From positions 90,295,213-90,359,212 of the forward strand of contig OZ023274.1 of the NCBI GenBank assembly GCA_964007475.1: 64,000 nt of DNA, read 5' to 3'. The position numbers were made by a program, and so were the translations under genes. Positions 48,801-62,378 of the stretch are shown piece after piece. The DNA comes from Hybos culiciformis (Eukaryota; Arthropoda; Insecta; Diptera; Hybotidae). Below the pieces are notes generated by a model. That model saw nothing but the letters and a program-made list of their open reading frames with translations. It made no database searches and was not told where the DNA came from. The first letter of the stretch is position 1; each line of letters begins with the position of its first letter.

Positions 48801-50145
48801 TTACAATTTTTCTTTTAACTAAAACATATTCGTGATATTTCCATTCAATTGAAAGGATTTGCCGGCTTTCTATATGTATATTTTTTTCATAATAAAATAT
48901 ATCCAAAGATAAATTTGTATATAATTATTGATTAAAAAATATGTTAAAAGTTTATAAAGCCACCTAACTCTTTAATGCATTTAGAATATTAATGCAAAAT
49001 AATAGATAAATAGGTAATAACAGGCTCGTAACAGAACCTAAATCTCTAGAAATTAACAATTTTTTAATATTAAAGTTCCATTATTTCTACTGATTGTATA
49101 AAAAATTAGTAGGTACGTGGTAGAATAAATTTTGTATTCATTATAATAAAGTCATGTGCAATACCATACTCATGATTTTTTAATGGATTAATAAACCTCA
49201 CAAAAAATTTCTCCAATTGAAGGTTGATAATAACTTTTTAAAAAGCATTATATTAAAACAGTATATTTTGAACTTCTTAGGAAAATAATTTTGCATTTAA
49301 ATACATATTTAAACGTGCTGGGGTAAGAATCTCGGTCTGCGTAATTTCCAAGTCAGAAACACACTGAAGTATTTATTATAAATAGTTGTCTATATAATAT
49401 AAATAAGGGGTTCTTCTCTAATTTTAGTTCTTTGTTTTCAGAAATCTAAATTTTAAAAAGACTACAAATTATTTTATTGAAGCTATTAACTGCAGTCATT
49501 TCTTGAGAACAATTAAAGGGTTAAAGGATTTGGTTTACAAACAAATTTCCTAAATTTCCGGATATCTAACACCGCCTTCAAATTGAAGATAGAAGAATTC
49601 TCATAGATTTTAACTGAGTTGAATCGAATGTATATATACGATTAGTTTTTATATAATAGTTCTAAGACTACTTTACTAGTTTTTTTTTAATTTAATGTAC
49701 ATGTATTCGAAAGTTGTTGCATCCTACTTACAAAAACAAGAAATAATTATCCTGTTTCGAAAATATAATAAGGTTTTAGTCACCCATTGCCATCTATGAA
49801 TATCTTTTGTCGCATAATATATTTCAAAAATTTGAATATCAAAACAAAGAAAATGCACTTGATTCATGTTTTTATTTGTAAATCAAAATATATCGCATAT
49901 TATAATGAATTGAAAGAAAATATATATATATGTATTATACATATTTATAAAAAAGTTTTTAGATTTGAGTTGCATGCATTAAGTACATATATATATATAT
50001 ATTGCTCATTCGGTATTCATATGAAAATATATACAATTTGAAAACAAATCAAAGAACATAACAATTTAGTACTTATGTATTTATTAGGCACGCTTCGGTC
50101 CGGAAGGTGTGCATTATATGTGTTTTGAATACAAATGACATAAAG

Positions 50146-50172
50146 GGATTATTATTATTATTATTATTATTG
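50146..50172. repeat. (ATT)n microsatellite
   Basis: Nine consecutive ATT/TTA triplets. Confidence 0.85.
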
Positions 50173-53100
50173 GCACTGTGTTTTGAATAATTTTGATCAA
50201 TTTTCTGTGCATCATTATCGTAATGATTTTGATTTAACATTAAATTATTGATTAAAAAAAAATATTTCTCTTTTTTATTATTTATTATTATGAAAATTAG
50301 TATTTTGTTTTGCTTTCAAAATAATGGTTTCTTCAAAAGATCTTAATCATTAATTTGACTACACTTATGCGAAAAAATGTTGAAAGTTTTATTTTTTTAT
50401 TTTAATAATAAATATGATATGAAACCTCCGCACTCAAAGCTTTTCAAAATTTAGACAGCAATGTTTTAAAATTTTAAAAATGTTGTTTAAAAATAATAAT
50501 TCTAGTTAAAAAAGAAGAAAAATTTTGATTTTGATAATAGTTATTTGATAAATAGCTACTTTTCTAATATCTTTTTTTCTTTGCTGGGATTTTGATCATT
50601 TTGGCCTGCTTATATGTGTTATGTTTATGTGTACGATATATATAACCAAGCAAAACTACTAAACTACTGAAACTATTGGTTCTATTTAGGTGTTTCAGTG
50701 AGGCTAAGTTGAATAATCCATTTTTTATCATTTTTGATTTTTGGATGTTAAAACGACATAGAGAAATGTTATGCAGAATCATTTTTTTTCAGTCATATTA
50801 TTGCTTATTTTTTCAAGGCTTATTAAAACTATTTTAAATTTATTATAAAATATATTCAATACTATTAATATTATATTCTACACTATCAATTTAAGAATTT
50901 CTTCCTGAAACAAAAAAAAAAAAACTTAAAAATTGAAATTATATTTTTTTTTTTATAAATATATGTATAACAAGAATTCGCTAAGAAAACGTGATAAATA
51001 AAAGACCACCGCAAAAATTAAACTAAACAAAATTTTTATTTTCTTAAAGAAACTGAATTATTAGAAAAATAAAGTATTTTATATAAACACACATAAAATT
51101 AAAAATAAAATAATTTAACCGCGCATATGACATTAAAATTGCATTCCTGTGTCGACGCCAAGAGTATATATATATACACATATTTTTTTTTTAAGTGTAA
51201 AAAAAAGGTAAAATGAATTTTCTAACCGTTATTTTTTATTTTTATTTTTATTAATTCAACACCGTGAATACTAATTACAAAATTTTTCTTAAAAATCTTT
51301 AATTCACATTGAAGTTTTATTGGGGTTTTTCAAAACCATAAAAAAAAATATGAGCAATACCTTTTTTGATTGAAAATAAATAAATTTAAAATTAATATTT
51401 TTTTTTTATTTTCACTATACTATACTATCATGCTTTTGCCCATTATTAGGTGATAAAAATCCAAATTTTAATTAATAAAAATTTCTACATATACTGTGCA
51501 TGTAACTTTAAAAGAAAAGTTGCATATTAAATTAAAATCCAGCCGTTATATTGATAATATTACTTACTATTTGGTTGCAGTTATTTTGTGCACATTTATA
51601 AGAACTTTACTTTCAATTTAATTGTACTTTTAAGTAATTAACATTATTCATTTAGCACAAGAGATATCAAAGAATGATAATTTTCATATACGCTTCTATG
51701 TGATATGTGTAGATCATAATTCACAATCAATACTTCCTCTTAAACTTTCATATGAAAGACTTAAGCATGATTTAGACGGGTTGAATGTTGTTTTATCTGG
51801 TCTTTCAACATATTGAAAGTTTCGCTATACAGGTGTATGAGCTAAGTTTTTAAAAACTTGCATTTTAACAACATCAAAGAGTCTTTCAGAATTTCTATAC
51901 TCAACTTTTCAACTTGTAAAAACTCTAAGAAGATGAATTCTGTACGGAACCATAAAATATTTACACGTTTCGAAACCCTATTACATTAAAGTTTAAGTTG
52001 AATTATTCTGTTTTAAAGAAATATTTGAATGACATTTTTAAACAAAAACGTCATTCTCTAATCTTAATGTTGCAATTTAACACTTGAATCACGTTCATTT
52101 ACAAAAATTGCATATTCTATCGTCAATATCGATTCTAAACTGTCTGTGAATTTGTGAAAATATTTTAAAACTCACAAATAAACCTACTTATAAAAAAAAA
52201 TTCAAAAATAAGCAAAACTTCACATTTTATTGAAATTTGTTTTTTTTCAATTTTTCTCTTAAATTTTTTCAATCAAAGAATTTCTTTTCTGACAAAATAA
52301 TGAAAAGAAAATTCTAGTTATGTATATTATGTGGAATGATAAATCTGTGTCAGAAAAGAAAAATTAAAAAAAAAATAAAATAAATTCTATTCTAGATTTA
52401 TTTATTCAAGATTAATTTAAATCAATGTCAATTCAAGGTTACATGCGATAAAATTATTTCCATTAAATAAATATGTTCTAAAAAATTTAAATTAAAAAAA
52501 TTAAATAAACTGCAGAGAATTATATATATATAAAAAAAAAAATTGACAGGAAGTGACGATCCCTTGAGAGATCATTTGAGCAGAACGTTAAACAAATTAT
52601 CATATTTACTCAACAACATTTTTATATATTTTCTGAAACTGAATTATTCTAAAAAAAAATGTAATATGTTAAAAAGATGAGACACCAAGATATCAAAATA
52701 TAATTTAAATTATTTATTTTTATTTTATTTTTTTTATTTTTTTAAGAATGACTTTTTAATTTCAAGTGTAAAAAGAATATCAAAAAGTAAATTTTTCCCG
52801 ACTGTCCTTTTTTTTTCGTAAACTTCTTTTGGTGAGGATATTATTTGGCAAAAATTAAAATTTTTTTTAATGCTAAATTTTTTTTACATAATTAATATTT
52901 TGATATTATACATATACACCCGTAACCACACACCAAAACCATTTATTTTTAAATACCACAATTTTCATCGAAAAGCGGACCCCAAGTCCGAATTGAGGCT
53001 TACAACATTCTTTGCTTAAAAAAAAAAAATATAAATAGTTTGATCTACATAATCGGTTTTTGCAGATATGAAGTTTGAGAACATTAGAAGATTTTTTTAC

Positions 53101-53575
53101 AATAAAAGAGTGAAAAATTGTACAAAAAGAAAAACATATCCATATATTTACTCACATTTTGTAATATTGGGGAAACAAACTTCGCAAAAATATCAAATAT
53201 TAAAAGGATTTGATTTGTCGAAGAGGCGAGTTCACAAAAAACAAGTAATCTTAATTACTTTAAATAATTAGTAATTTTACATGATGAAGTTTCAAATTTA
53301 GAACTTTAGTGTATAAGAACTTCATGTAATAATCGTATACATACATAGTTATCTTACATTGTGTATGCAAGAAGTTGTGATAAATGAATATAATAGAAAA
53401 GATTCCATATTAATTAAGAACTAAGCTGAAGTTTATATATGAACTATAATATAAAAGTTATCGCTATAAAAATTAAAAGTTTCCAGAAAATAATTTATTT
53501 TAATGAATAAATAATCCATAATCTTCAAATATTTTACAAAGAAATACTATATATATATCCAACAGCTAACTAACA

Positions 53576-53794
53576 GCATAGATTAAGAATACAGAAAGAT
53601 GGGAAGTTTCATACAACATTTTTTCAGTCTTTTTTGGTATTTTATTGTGAAGGTGTTAGTAAAACTAAATAAAATTCTTTTCATACATTGATAATTATCA
53701 TGTATTTTATTTTGTTTTACTAACACATTGACTTAAAAATACCAAAAATAATGTTGTATGAAGCTTCCCATCTTTCTGTATTCTTAATCTATGC
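53576..53794. repeat. 219-bp foldback element (MITE-like) in Sox intron
   Basis: Arms of about 100 bp: the left begins GCATAGATTAAGAATACAGA (53576) and the right ends with its complement TCTGTATTCTTAATCTATGC (53794). Inner matches include GATGGGAAG/CTTCCCATC, TACAACAT/ATGTTGTA and GTGTTAGTAAAAC/GTTTTACTAACAC. A short AT-rich loop lies near 53680. Both ends are flanked by TAACA (53571-53575 and 53795-53799), a probable 5-bp target duplication. No coding capacity. Confidence 0.85.
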
Positions 53795-56054
53795 TAACAG
53801 CCAACTAAATTATGGTTTATACATATTCATCTGCTCTTCGTTTAAAGGCACTCTTAAATTGTATTTTAAATTCGTATGCCCAAGATTTATAACTGAAATA
53901 GTTCATTTCTCGTGTCTAATAAGTAAAATCATTCAATTTATTTAATTATTAAAAGGTCGTCTCATCTCGACTTCAGGATTCCTAAATTACCTACGTAACG
54001 TATGCGTACATTTATATGAATAATGTTGCATCTGTAAAAAAATGGTTTCGTTTACGAGCAATAAGTTCTATCGTCAACCACATGATACACTCGTTTTTTT
54101 TAATATTAAACATATATTAAATAAGAATGTATTGTAAATGTACGCATTACATGTTTAATGATATGATATTATTGAATGATATATAAAATTCAATCATTAT
54201 TACTACCCGTTTGGATTTGTAAGGGATAAGGATCGTCCCCTTGATTTGATATCTTGTTTGCTAAATAAACTTTCAGACCTGCTCTAGTGTCGTAGGAATT
54301 CTGAATTGAAAATTCTTAAATTAATATATAATAGTATAATAAAATGACAATTATTTCGTAATATATGAAACTTTATACAACTTCTTGTTTTTATTTTTAT
54401 TGTTTGTTACTTTTATATCTATTCAAAAAATGGCACAGCTCCTATTCATGTGTACACATTGTAAATATAAATGGATTTAACCAAAAAAATTCGTATAAAA
54501 AGTTTTTGAAATTTTTTATTTCCGAATATTGTCTATATTATTGCTAGAAACTATCAATGTCAACTTGTGGGACTAAACAAATTCAGCATAAGTAATATTT
54601 TAAAATTTTCAAACACTTGACTTAAGTCGGAATTTTAAAATTTCTAAAAAGGAATATAATATGCATATTCAATTGAAATGTGTAAATAAATTTGCATTTT
54701 TATTAAAGTTCTTAAAATTCAGGAATATCGCTTTTACATTTTTGGATAAACAAAAAAAAAATTCAATCGTATAATGAAAACACACATTATTAATTTGTTC
54801 CAAGTTCCATTTTTGAGTAAATTTTTTTTTTTTTTTTAATATAAACGTAAATGTTTTGCAATTTTTTTATTTTATTGATTGTACGATTTTTGTTTTTGTT
54901 ATAGATAAAATATAAAAGTTTTCTTAGGAATATGAAGGCGTTGATATATTCAAAGTAACTAATGAATCACAAGAAGAAAATAGTGCAAAGTCAGTTTATA
55001 TACAAAATATTTTTTCAGTTGTTAAAATATTGTTTTTCTTTATGAAGATGTAACAAGATTTTCTTATTCAGTTATTAGAACTAACCCGACCGTTAACAAA
55101 CCCGACCGCATTTCCACAGAGTTCGTACATACGTGTGAATATTGATGATAATACGTTATATCTCATACGTAAGTTGGATAAAACTTCTCCAACTCAAAAA
55201 ATTCCTATTCAATGCTTGTACTTGTAAGCAAAACATATCTTTTTTGTAATGCCTTGTTTATAGCTAATTTACCTATTTGAAAAAATGCTACCGTAAAAAC
55301 CGATTTTCTATGTTATTATTCTATTTATATTTAAGCAAATTTACTGAAAATGAAGATATTAATTTTATCTATTTTTCGTAAAAAGAATTTTTTAAAAATA
55401 TTTTCAAATAATTAAGACAATTGAATTTTTTTTTTTTTTTTTATATCTGAAAAATTTCATTACTTCACAAAATTATTTTTTTGTTTCTTTTTCATTACGT
55501 TTCCTACCTATCATAATATTTTTTTACGATACCTTTCCTGTCAAAAAATTTTTTTTTTATATTTTTTGCAGTTGATTTTTTACTTTCAGATAAAATTAGC
55601 TGTGAATAGGTTTCCGGAACATTCCTCCAAAAATTACTATACTGTGGTAGCTATAAACAACGCATAAAGTTTTTTTTTACACACATAACAATATCGTTTA
55701 TTTTGCCCCAATAATCTTATACAAACGATGCTGTGTTAATAAATTATTTGAATTCATCCCTGGATTTTTTCTTAACAAACCTCTTTTCGAATACTAGAAA
55801 ATTTTTATGTTGTATTATGTACTGAGTAGAGGAGCATTTTTAAATAGTGAGTTGTTCTTGAATTATTGTAGAATTTTTAAATAAAATAATTCTCAGATTA
55901 TTAGCTTCATCGGATTAGCTGGTAGTTACAAAAAGTGCCATAAACATCCTAGAGTACGTTATTTGCGGAAAATAAGCCCTGCTTTTGAAATGCCAACATA
56001 AAAAAAAGAGATTACAAAATTATTAACTTATTAATCAATTATTTTATATATTAA

Positions 56055-56282
56055 TTAGTACCCTCCGCTCACTAGCATCTTTTTTGCAGCAATTTTTAAT
56101 CACGGAAATAAAACATATTAGTTTACATGTAACCTCTCGTATTGGGTGATTTTTTAATTTTTTTGATTTTGCAAGCAACTATTTAGTTTCTAGTGCGCGG
56201 TGAAAAAAATTTCAGATAACTTTTTAATTGCTCAACTATTTAGTTGCCTATAAAAAAAGTTACTAGAGTGCGGGAGCCCTAA
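56055..56282. repeat. Candidate degenerate MITE with imperfect terminal repeats
   Basis: The left end TTAGTACCCTCCGCTCACTA and the reverse complement of the right end (TTAGGGCTCCCGCACTCTAG) align with a few mismatches. Each is followed by a C/T6 run and a GCAA block. The interior repeats AACTATTTAGTT twice. The target duplication is unclear. Confidence 0.4.
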
Positions 56283-58199
56283 TTTATATTCAAATTATAA
56301 ATCTTAATTTTACGAATTATGATTGTAAAATTATTTATTTATGAAATAAAACAATAGCAAAGTTATACAATTTTTAGTAGTGTGAACGGTCGTTGAAATC
56401 AGAGAACGATAATAGAAGGTTAAAAATCCACATCCAATAGTAAGATATTCCAAAACGTACTTAATAAATTTTGTTTCCCAAAAACAGAATAAAGATTTTC
56501 CAAATATTTTTTTTATTAGATACAGATATATTCAATTTTAAACAAAATATTGAAACAAAATTTCAAGAACAATATTTTTGAATCATTTTAATTTTTAATT
56601 TTTTAATTTTTAATTTTAATTTTTAGTAAATCCTAGAAATTTTGTAAGAGGTTTTTACAAACCGATGATCTTATTTTTCGAAAACAGGTTTTATAAAAAT
56701 TTTTCTTTTATTTTTATTTTACATTCATTGAAAATAATATCTCATCTTGCATGTTGCTTATTTATTTATTTTTATTTTTTGTTTTTTTTCCTTTAATCCA
56801 TATACGGAATAAAAATATATTTTTTTTTTACATAAATTCAAAAAAAAAAAAAAAAGCTAAAGATATCCAAAACTCTATGATAGAGAACATTTTACATAGC
56901 AATGGGAGCAAAAATAGTTGCTTGACAAGATTTTATATATCAGAAAAACGAAGAAAAGAAAAAATAAATAAATTTATGTAAAAAAAAAAACTAAAGCAAA
57001 ATATCAAATAATCAAAGGAAAAACATGATCGCTATTACAAAAATATATATATTATATATAAATATATATACACATAATATATACATATATTTTCAATCCA
57101 TTCACTTTGATATAATCAAACAACATTGAATGCATAAATAAAAAATATATAAAAAAATGAAACAAAATAACCAATCAGTTCACGAGGAGGAGTTTATGCG
57201 AAAATGAGATGTTCAATCAACCAAAAAGAGATAAATCTATGAAATCATTATCTTTCTAACTTATTCTTTCTTCTTTTTTTTTTGTTAATGTTTTTTTTTA
57301 TTCCAAAATGAGACAATAATATTTATATTATATACATATTTTAATTAATTTTTTTGAATTAACAACATAGATATTTTTAATTAGTGTTAAAATTACACTT
57401 GTGTGTTTAATTAACAATTATAGAAGTAAAATATAAGCTACCTGTATTTAATATTTTTTTTTCTTTATAGGTATTTTAAAATTGTAAAATGATAATGTTG
57501 AAGCAGTAGCAGAGTATTATACTAATTTATAATATAATAAATGAGAATTTAAAATAAATTAAATGAAATTTTTATACTCAATGAAAGTTTTTTTTTTCTC
57601 TTTCAATTAATATTTTATTAAGATTGTTGTATCTACCTATTCAAACTTTTATAAAAATTGTTTTCCTACATCAAAGTATCACACTTTTGTGTTATCATTC
57701 TCAAGAACATATGGGGCGATTCTATGGGTGATAAATAGATACTTTATACAAAGAAAAACACCAGAATCACTAAAAAACTAGAATAGTATACCTTATAAAT
57801 GAAGTATTGGGCTCGTTTTCAAAATTTATATTTAAGATAGTTTATTTTTGAGACACCTTTGTCACAACTAAAGTTTTAAGTTACCTAAAATTTAAAATGA
57901 GCTGTTTTTCCTTCTTATTAGATGCTGCAGCCTGAGGAAAAGTAGTAAATCTTAATCTTTCTTTATTCAGAATTACTGGACATTGGCTTTAAGAGTACAA
58001 TTACAATAAGGGTTATAAAGCTGAAAGAATAAGTGGCAATGGCAGGGTTGCACACCAGTACAGAACCTTCAAATTAATAACTTTAACTATAGTTCAAATC
58101 TTGAAATCAAATTTCAGTTAATTTTTCTGCATAAATTTGAGAATATGGACTATTCCCATAAATGACATAGGAATACATAATAATGATAACTAAACTTAC

Positions 58200-58852
58200 C
58201 TAACATTTTACTGAGATCTGCATTATGTAAATCAGGATTTTCATCTGCTAATTTTTTCCGCTCAACTTTAGCCCAGACCATGAAAGCGTTCATAGGTCGC
58301 CTTATACGTGCTTCTTTTGCACTTTTAAGTGAATTTGCTGCTCCAATTTTGCCTCCACCACCATAAGATTGCCTTTGCAAAACACTGTAATTTGTGGCAC
58401 AAAATTCACTTTGGTATCCATAGCTCCAAGCTACTGCTGCAGCAGCTGCCGCTGAATTATCATCCATTTGATTTGGTATAACATTAGAATAAGGTGAATA
58501 TTCCGATATTAAAGGAGAATTTGAACTAAGTAAAGGTGAATTTGGATTTAATAACGGTGAATGTGACGACATTAACGGTGAGGCCAACATTGGACTTTGT
58601 GACATAATTTGCCCGCCAGTTGGCGGTGTACTCCCCAGTACCATTGAAGATGGACTGTGCGTTGATAACATAGAATGTGACATTCCTTGTAGTTGATGCG
58701 AATGAGTTATAAGTTGTTGAGGCGATGATGCATTGTTATGCAGCGGAGAGCCGCCACCGGAAGCATTTGATGCTGAAAAATTTTGCATTGAATGTGATAC
58801 GTATTCATCGTGATAAATAGGCCTGTGATAGGATTGCTGATGTTGCGGCGAA
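58200..58852 (-). CDS. Sox15: SoxF-group transcription factor, exon with N-terminal region and HMG-box 5' half
   Basis: 653-bp exon joined in frame to 37943. An acceptor-like TTTCAG ends at 58853. The frame is open from there ([20 protein letters not shown]) to the first in-frame ATG at 58786-58788, so either translation starts at 58788 or an upstream coding exon exists; none was identified. Counting from that Met, residues 63-100 hold repeated SPLL/SPLM/SPLI units. A short alanine run is at 113-118, a glycine run at 143-146, and the HMG box begins at R161: [46 protein letters not shown] is the Sox signature, and [14 protein letters not shown] with RIRRP points to SoxF. The intron position inside the box (after KMLG) is one seen in SoxF genes. 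Confidence 0.93.
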
Positions 58853-60346
58853 CTGAAATTTAAAAATAATTTGTGAGTAAATTTTAATAACTATTTGATT
58901 TTTTATTTATTAAAGCGTTATATAACTTTATAATTCTAGTCGTATTGGACGCAATGCATTTTGAGAAGGAGTATTAAATTCGTATTAGTTTTTTTTTCAG
59001 CAAAAATGTAAAATTAGTTGAAGTACATCATGCATAATTACATTACATCATTTCCTAGAATACGTCGTACTCAACAGTTAATGTCAAAATTTTTGTAAAT
59101 GATTAGGTGTACAGTTTATTAAATTTTGAAATGAGTGTAGTGTAAATAAAATATTATTCAGATTTGGAACAGAATAAATGAAGATTTGATAAGTTATACA
59201 GGAATAAATATTTTATTCCCTTCTTATTAAGAATTTTTTGTTATTTATACATAATCGAAATAAATTTATTGAACTTATTCAAATTATAAAAAATTTTTAA
59301 AACAAAAGTATATAACATTTCCTTATAAACTTTTTGACCTTAAACTCTTTATTTCTACTTATTACATATATATATAATACTGTAATTATTGATATTATAT
59401 TATTGTTATAAATGTTAATATTATAACATATTAAATCTACAAGTTTAATTCGAGAATTAAAGGTATGGATTATAGGTATGGTACTTGGTAAAAAAAAATA
59501 GATGGTAATGCAACTTCTAAGACCAAAGAGAAATAGGAAAATAATCAAAATTAAAAACATAACAAGCAAATGAATAATTGGCAATTTCAATACAAAATAA
59601 GTTTCATAGCATCAAAATCTAGATTTTATTTGGTTAAATTAAAGTTCTAATTGTCAATGCTAGGTGTCAAGTTAATCACTCTGATGAATCCTAAACTTGA
59701 AATTAGGACAAACAATAATCTCAAGTAAATTATTTTCAAATAATAAAGAAGCAATGTATTTCATAAGTTTCCAGTTTGAATATAAAAAATATCTTTCAGA
59801 TTAAATATATCTACTAATAAAAATTATTAATAATTATGTCTAACGCCCATATTAAAAATAATCTTTAGCGGAATGTAATATTTTCTTTTTTTTTGCATGA
59901 AGTTTGATTTGATGCCAAAGTACGATGTCGAATTAAAAAAAAGAAAAATACGAAGAAATTCAAGACATTTAAAAAAGTTTTATAAATAATTTCTATTTTT
60001 ATATAATATACTTATTAAAATATATTATGCTCTTATGTCTAAAATAGTTTGTGTTGTTTTGTTACCATTTAAAAAAAATAATTTTAGAACTGAAATAATT
60101 TTAAATTATTTTAATTTCAAAATATTAAGTGCGTAAGAGAGTTTTGAGTTTAAGGTCTTTTGACATATATTAACATAGATAAGCGATATTAGGCGGCCAA
60201 AAAGTGGGTATTATCCAGTAAATAAACAAAATTTACCGTATTTGATAAGATTAAACCACACTTAATTAATTATATTAATAAATTGTCTACACTGTTCAAC
60301 AATTAAATAGATCAATTTTCGCATTAAAAGTTTAGGTACACCTAGA
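58853..60346. other. Sequence upstream of the recognised Sox exon
   Basis: AT-rich; either an intron of the Sox gene or its 5' flank. No exon with a matching phase (two leftover bases before GT) could be chosen with confidence. No repeats recognised. Confidence 0.35.
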
Positions 60347-60499
60347 CAGGGCCGGTCCTGCTATATGTGCATGATGTGCACTTGCACAGGGCGCCTAACG
60401 AATAGGGCGCCAATCGATTTGTAGTCAAGAACATGCAAATCCGTTCGAAATTGACTACTGTGCTACATAGTATTTATGTAAATATTTTTTTTTGGTATA

Positions 60500-61755
60500 C
60501 ACTAAGTAGACGACATGGGCGTCCACAGGGTTGGGCAAAAGGGGCAGCTGCCCCCCCCCGTCCCTGGAAATTGGAAGAATAAAATTTTAAAAACCATTTT
60601 TTATCAATTCGATAGAAACATACCTTTCAGTTCTAGTTGTCTAGTTATCGTCAAAGAAGAAATGTCAGTTGAGAAATCAAAAGAGAAGAAGGAATAAAAC
60701 AAAAATTAAATAACAACGTCTACTAAGTTTTTAAAATTTCTTACACGGAGATTTTTTGTGAAACTTCAAAACAATTTCACAATCTTTTGCTTTTTTTTGT
60801 TTCTTTGTAATGAAAATTTTTAACTTTATTTTAACACAAAAAAAGAATTAAAAAATAAAAATAAATAAAAAAACCCAAAAAAAAAATTAAAAAACAAAGA
60901 AAACCAAAAAAAAATTTTAAAAACGAAAAAAAAAAGAAAAAAAAAGTTACAAAAAAAAAAAACTAAAAAACAAAAAAACAAAAAAAAACCAATAAAAAAC
61001 AAAAAACCTTTCTCGATTTGCATCTACCTTGTCGCGGTGGGAATTTCAAGGTGACTATTCGACTAGGAGTATATTCGACTTTTTTCAGCTTTGCCTCCCC
61101 CTGGAAAAAAGTCTGCGGACGCCCCTGGTAGAATAAGTCTGCGTATGGGCTCATTTCTTATTTTTTGTTCAACATGTTCCCAGTTTTTGATGTCATTTAA
61201 AAGTACTCTATGAAAAAAGTTTTTTTGTGAAAACATTTTTTTTTTCAAAATTTAAATTTTGAGAAATAATATCAATTTTTTGAACTGTCTGAGTACAGCC
61301 TGTTTCAATGCCGCGTCTCAGAAATTAATTAGTAATCTCATTTGAAAGGCAATTGAATGTAGATAATTTTGCGCCATATAATTTTATCTGTACGATAAGG
61401 GAAAGTGTCAAAAATTGTCTTTGAAAGTCATAGGAATAGCTCAGAACTGCTGGAAAATATGTTAGAACCGCTTCTTTTTATGATTTTCAAAGGCGATTTT
61501 TGACACTTTCACTTATCGTAGGGATAAAATTATATGGCGCAAAATTATCTACATTCAATTGCCTTTCAAATGGCATTATTAGTTAATTTTTGAGACGCGG
61601 CATTAAAACCGGCTGTACGCAGACTTTTCCAAAAATTGATATTTCTCAAAATTTAAATTTTTTTACAGAGTCCTTTTAAATGACATGAAAAACTGGGAAC
61701 ATGTGGAACAAAAAATAAGAAAACGAGCCCGTACGCAGACTTTTTCTACCTAGTG
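60500..61755. mobile_element. Tc1/mariner-like palindromic element B, nested in A and split by C
   Basis: Ends CACTAAGTAGA (60500) and TCTACCTAGTG (61755) are flanked by TA (60498-60499 and 61756-61757), the Tc1/mariner target. Apart from the inserted element C, it is a giant palindrome. The arm from 61128 (AAGTCTGCGTATGGGCTC, then TTTGCGCCATATAATTTTAT) is mirrored by the arm ending at 61750 (GAGCCCGTACGCAGACTT). The arms are about 300 bp with a short centre near 61450. No coding capacity. Confidence 0.85.
60514..61127. mobile_element. hAT-like element C, inserted into the left end of B
   Basis: Left end CATGGGCGTCCACAGGG and right end, read in reverse complement, CAGGGGCGTCCGCAGACTTT. The probable target duplication is GTAGACGA (60506-60513) versus GTAGAATA (61128-61135), 6 of 8 bases. 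Removing 60514-61127 and one duplicate rejoins the left arm of B. The interior includes a C10 run (60551-60560) and a long A-rich tract (60834-61000) whose antisense frames encode only Phe-rich noise. Confidence 0.75.
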
Positions 61756-61834
61756 TATGTATATTTATTTGAGGACTAGCACTAGATCTACTGGGAATAC
61801 CTCGTTAAAAAAAGGGCTTTAGTATAGTCTACTT

Positions 61835-62378
61835 CAGACTTCAAACTGCGGCTCTTGAGCCGCATGCGGCTCATAACATAAATTTATTCGGCTCCGGAAA
61901 TAATTTTTTTTTACACTGCATTCGGCTCGAAGAACAATTCTGACAAATTTTTTTTTTCACCCGGCCTAAACTTTTTTCATTCTAAACTACACATAAAGAA
62001 TTTTCTTGCACCCTAAACTACAAATCAAGAATTTTTTTTCCACTGTAAACTACAAATAAAGAATTTTTATTATTTTGTAAAAATAAACATCGTGTTTCAA
62101 TGACGGACGAGAATTGAACAAATCAATTAAGGGGGTCATCATTAAAATTACAATTAATTTTGAAGAATTATATATTTTGAACAATGTAGAAAATTCGTAA
62201 TTATAAATCAAAATTATTGTTTTATTTAATTTTTAATATTTTAAAACGGTATATAAATAAAAAATTAAATATATTGATTTTCTCATATACATTTATAATT
62301 ATTAAAGAAATTTGCGGCTCTTTAATTTTTGATATTTCTTAAAATTGGCTCGCTTATGTTTTGGGTTGCCCAGGCCTG
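61835..62378. mobile_element. hAT-like non-autonomous element D, copy 2, nested in A
   Basis: Left end CAGACTTCAAACTGCGGCTC with palindromic GAGCCGCATGCGGCTC; right end TTGGCTCGCTTATGTTTTGG then TTGCCCAGGCCTG. The 8-bp duplication GTCTACTT (61827-61834) versus GTCTACCT (62379-62386) matches at 7 of 8. Same family as 43239-43636, in opposite orientation. Confidence 0.85.

Larger units (their letters stand above)
37944..58199 (-). other. Sox15: 20.3-kb intron splitting the Sox HMG box
   Basis: Donor GTAAGT on the minus strand at 58199 and acceptor TTATTGCAG ending at 37944. The junction splits a Gly codon (ATG-TTA-G | GC-AAG-AAA-TGG), so both halves of the box join in frame. The intron is AT-rich and holds the repeats listed separately (43239, 45493, 45789, 50146, 53576, 56055). 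No other coding exon or RNA gene was recognised in it. Introns this long in developmental regulators often hold enhancers, but no element can be identified from one sequence. Confidence 0.9.

Noticed and set aside
54210..54270. Possible tRNA-like GC stretch
   Set aside because: No cloverleaf, no A/B box pair could be fitted.
60826..61023. Phe-rich 65-residue minus-strand frame
   Set aside because: Translation of an A-rich tract inside element C.
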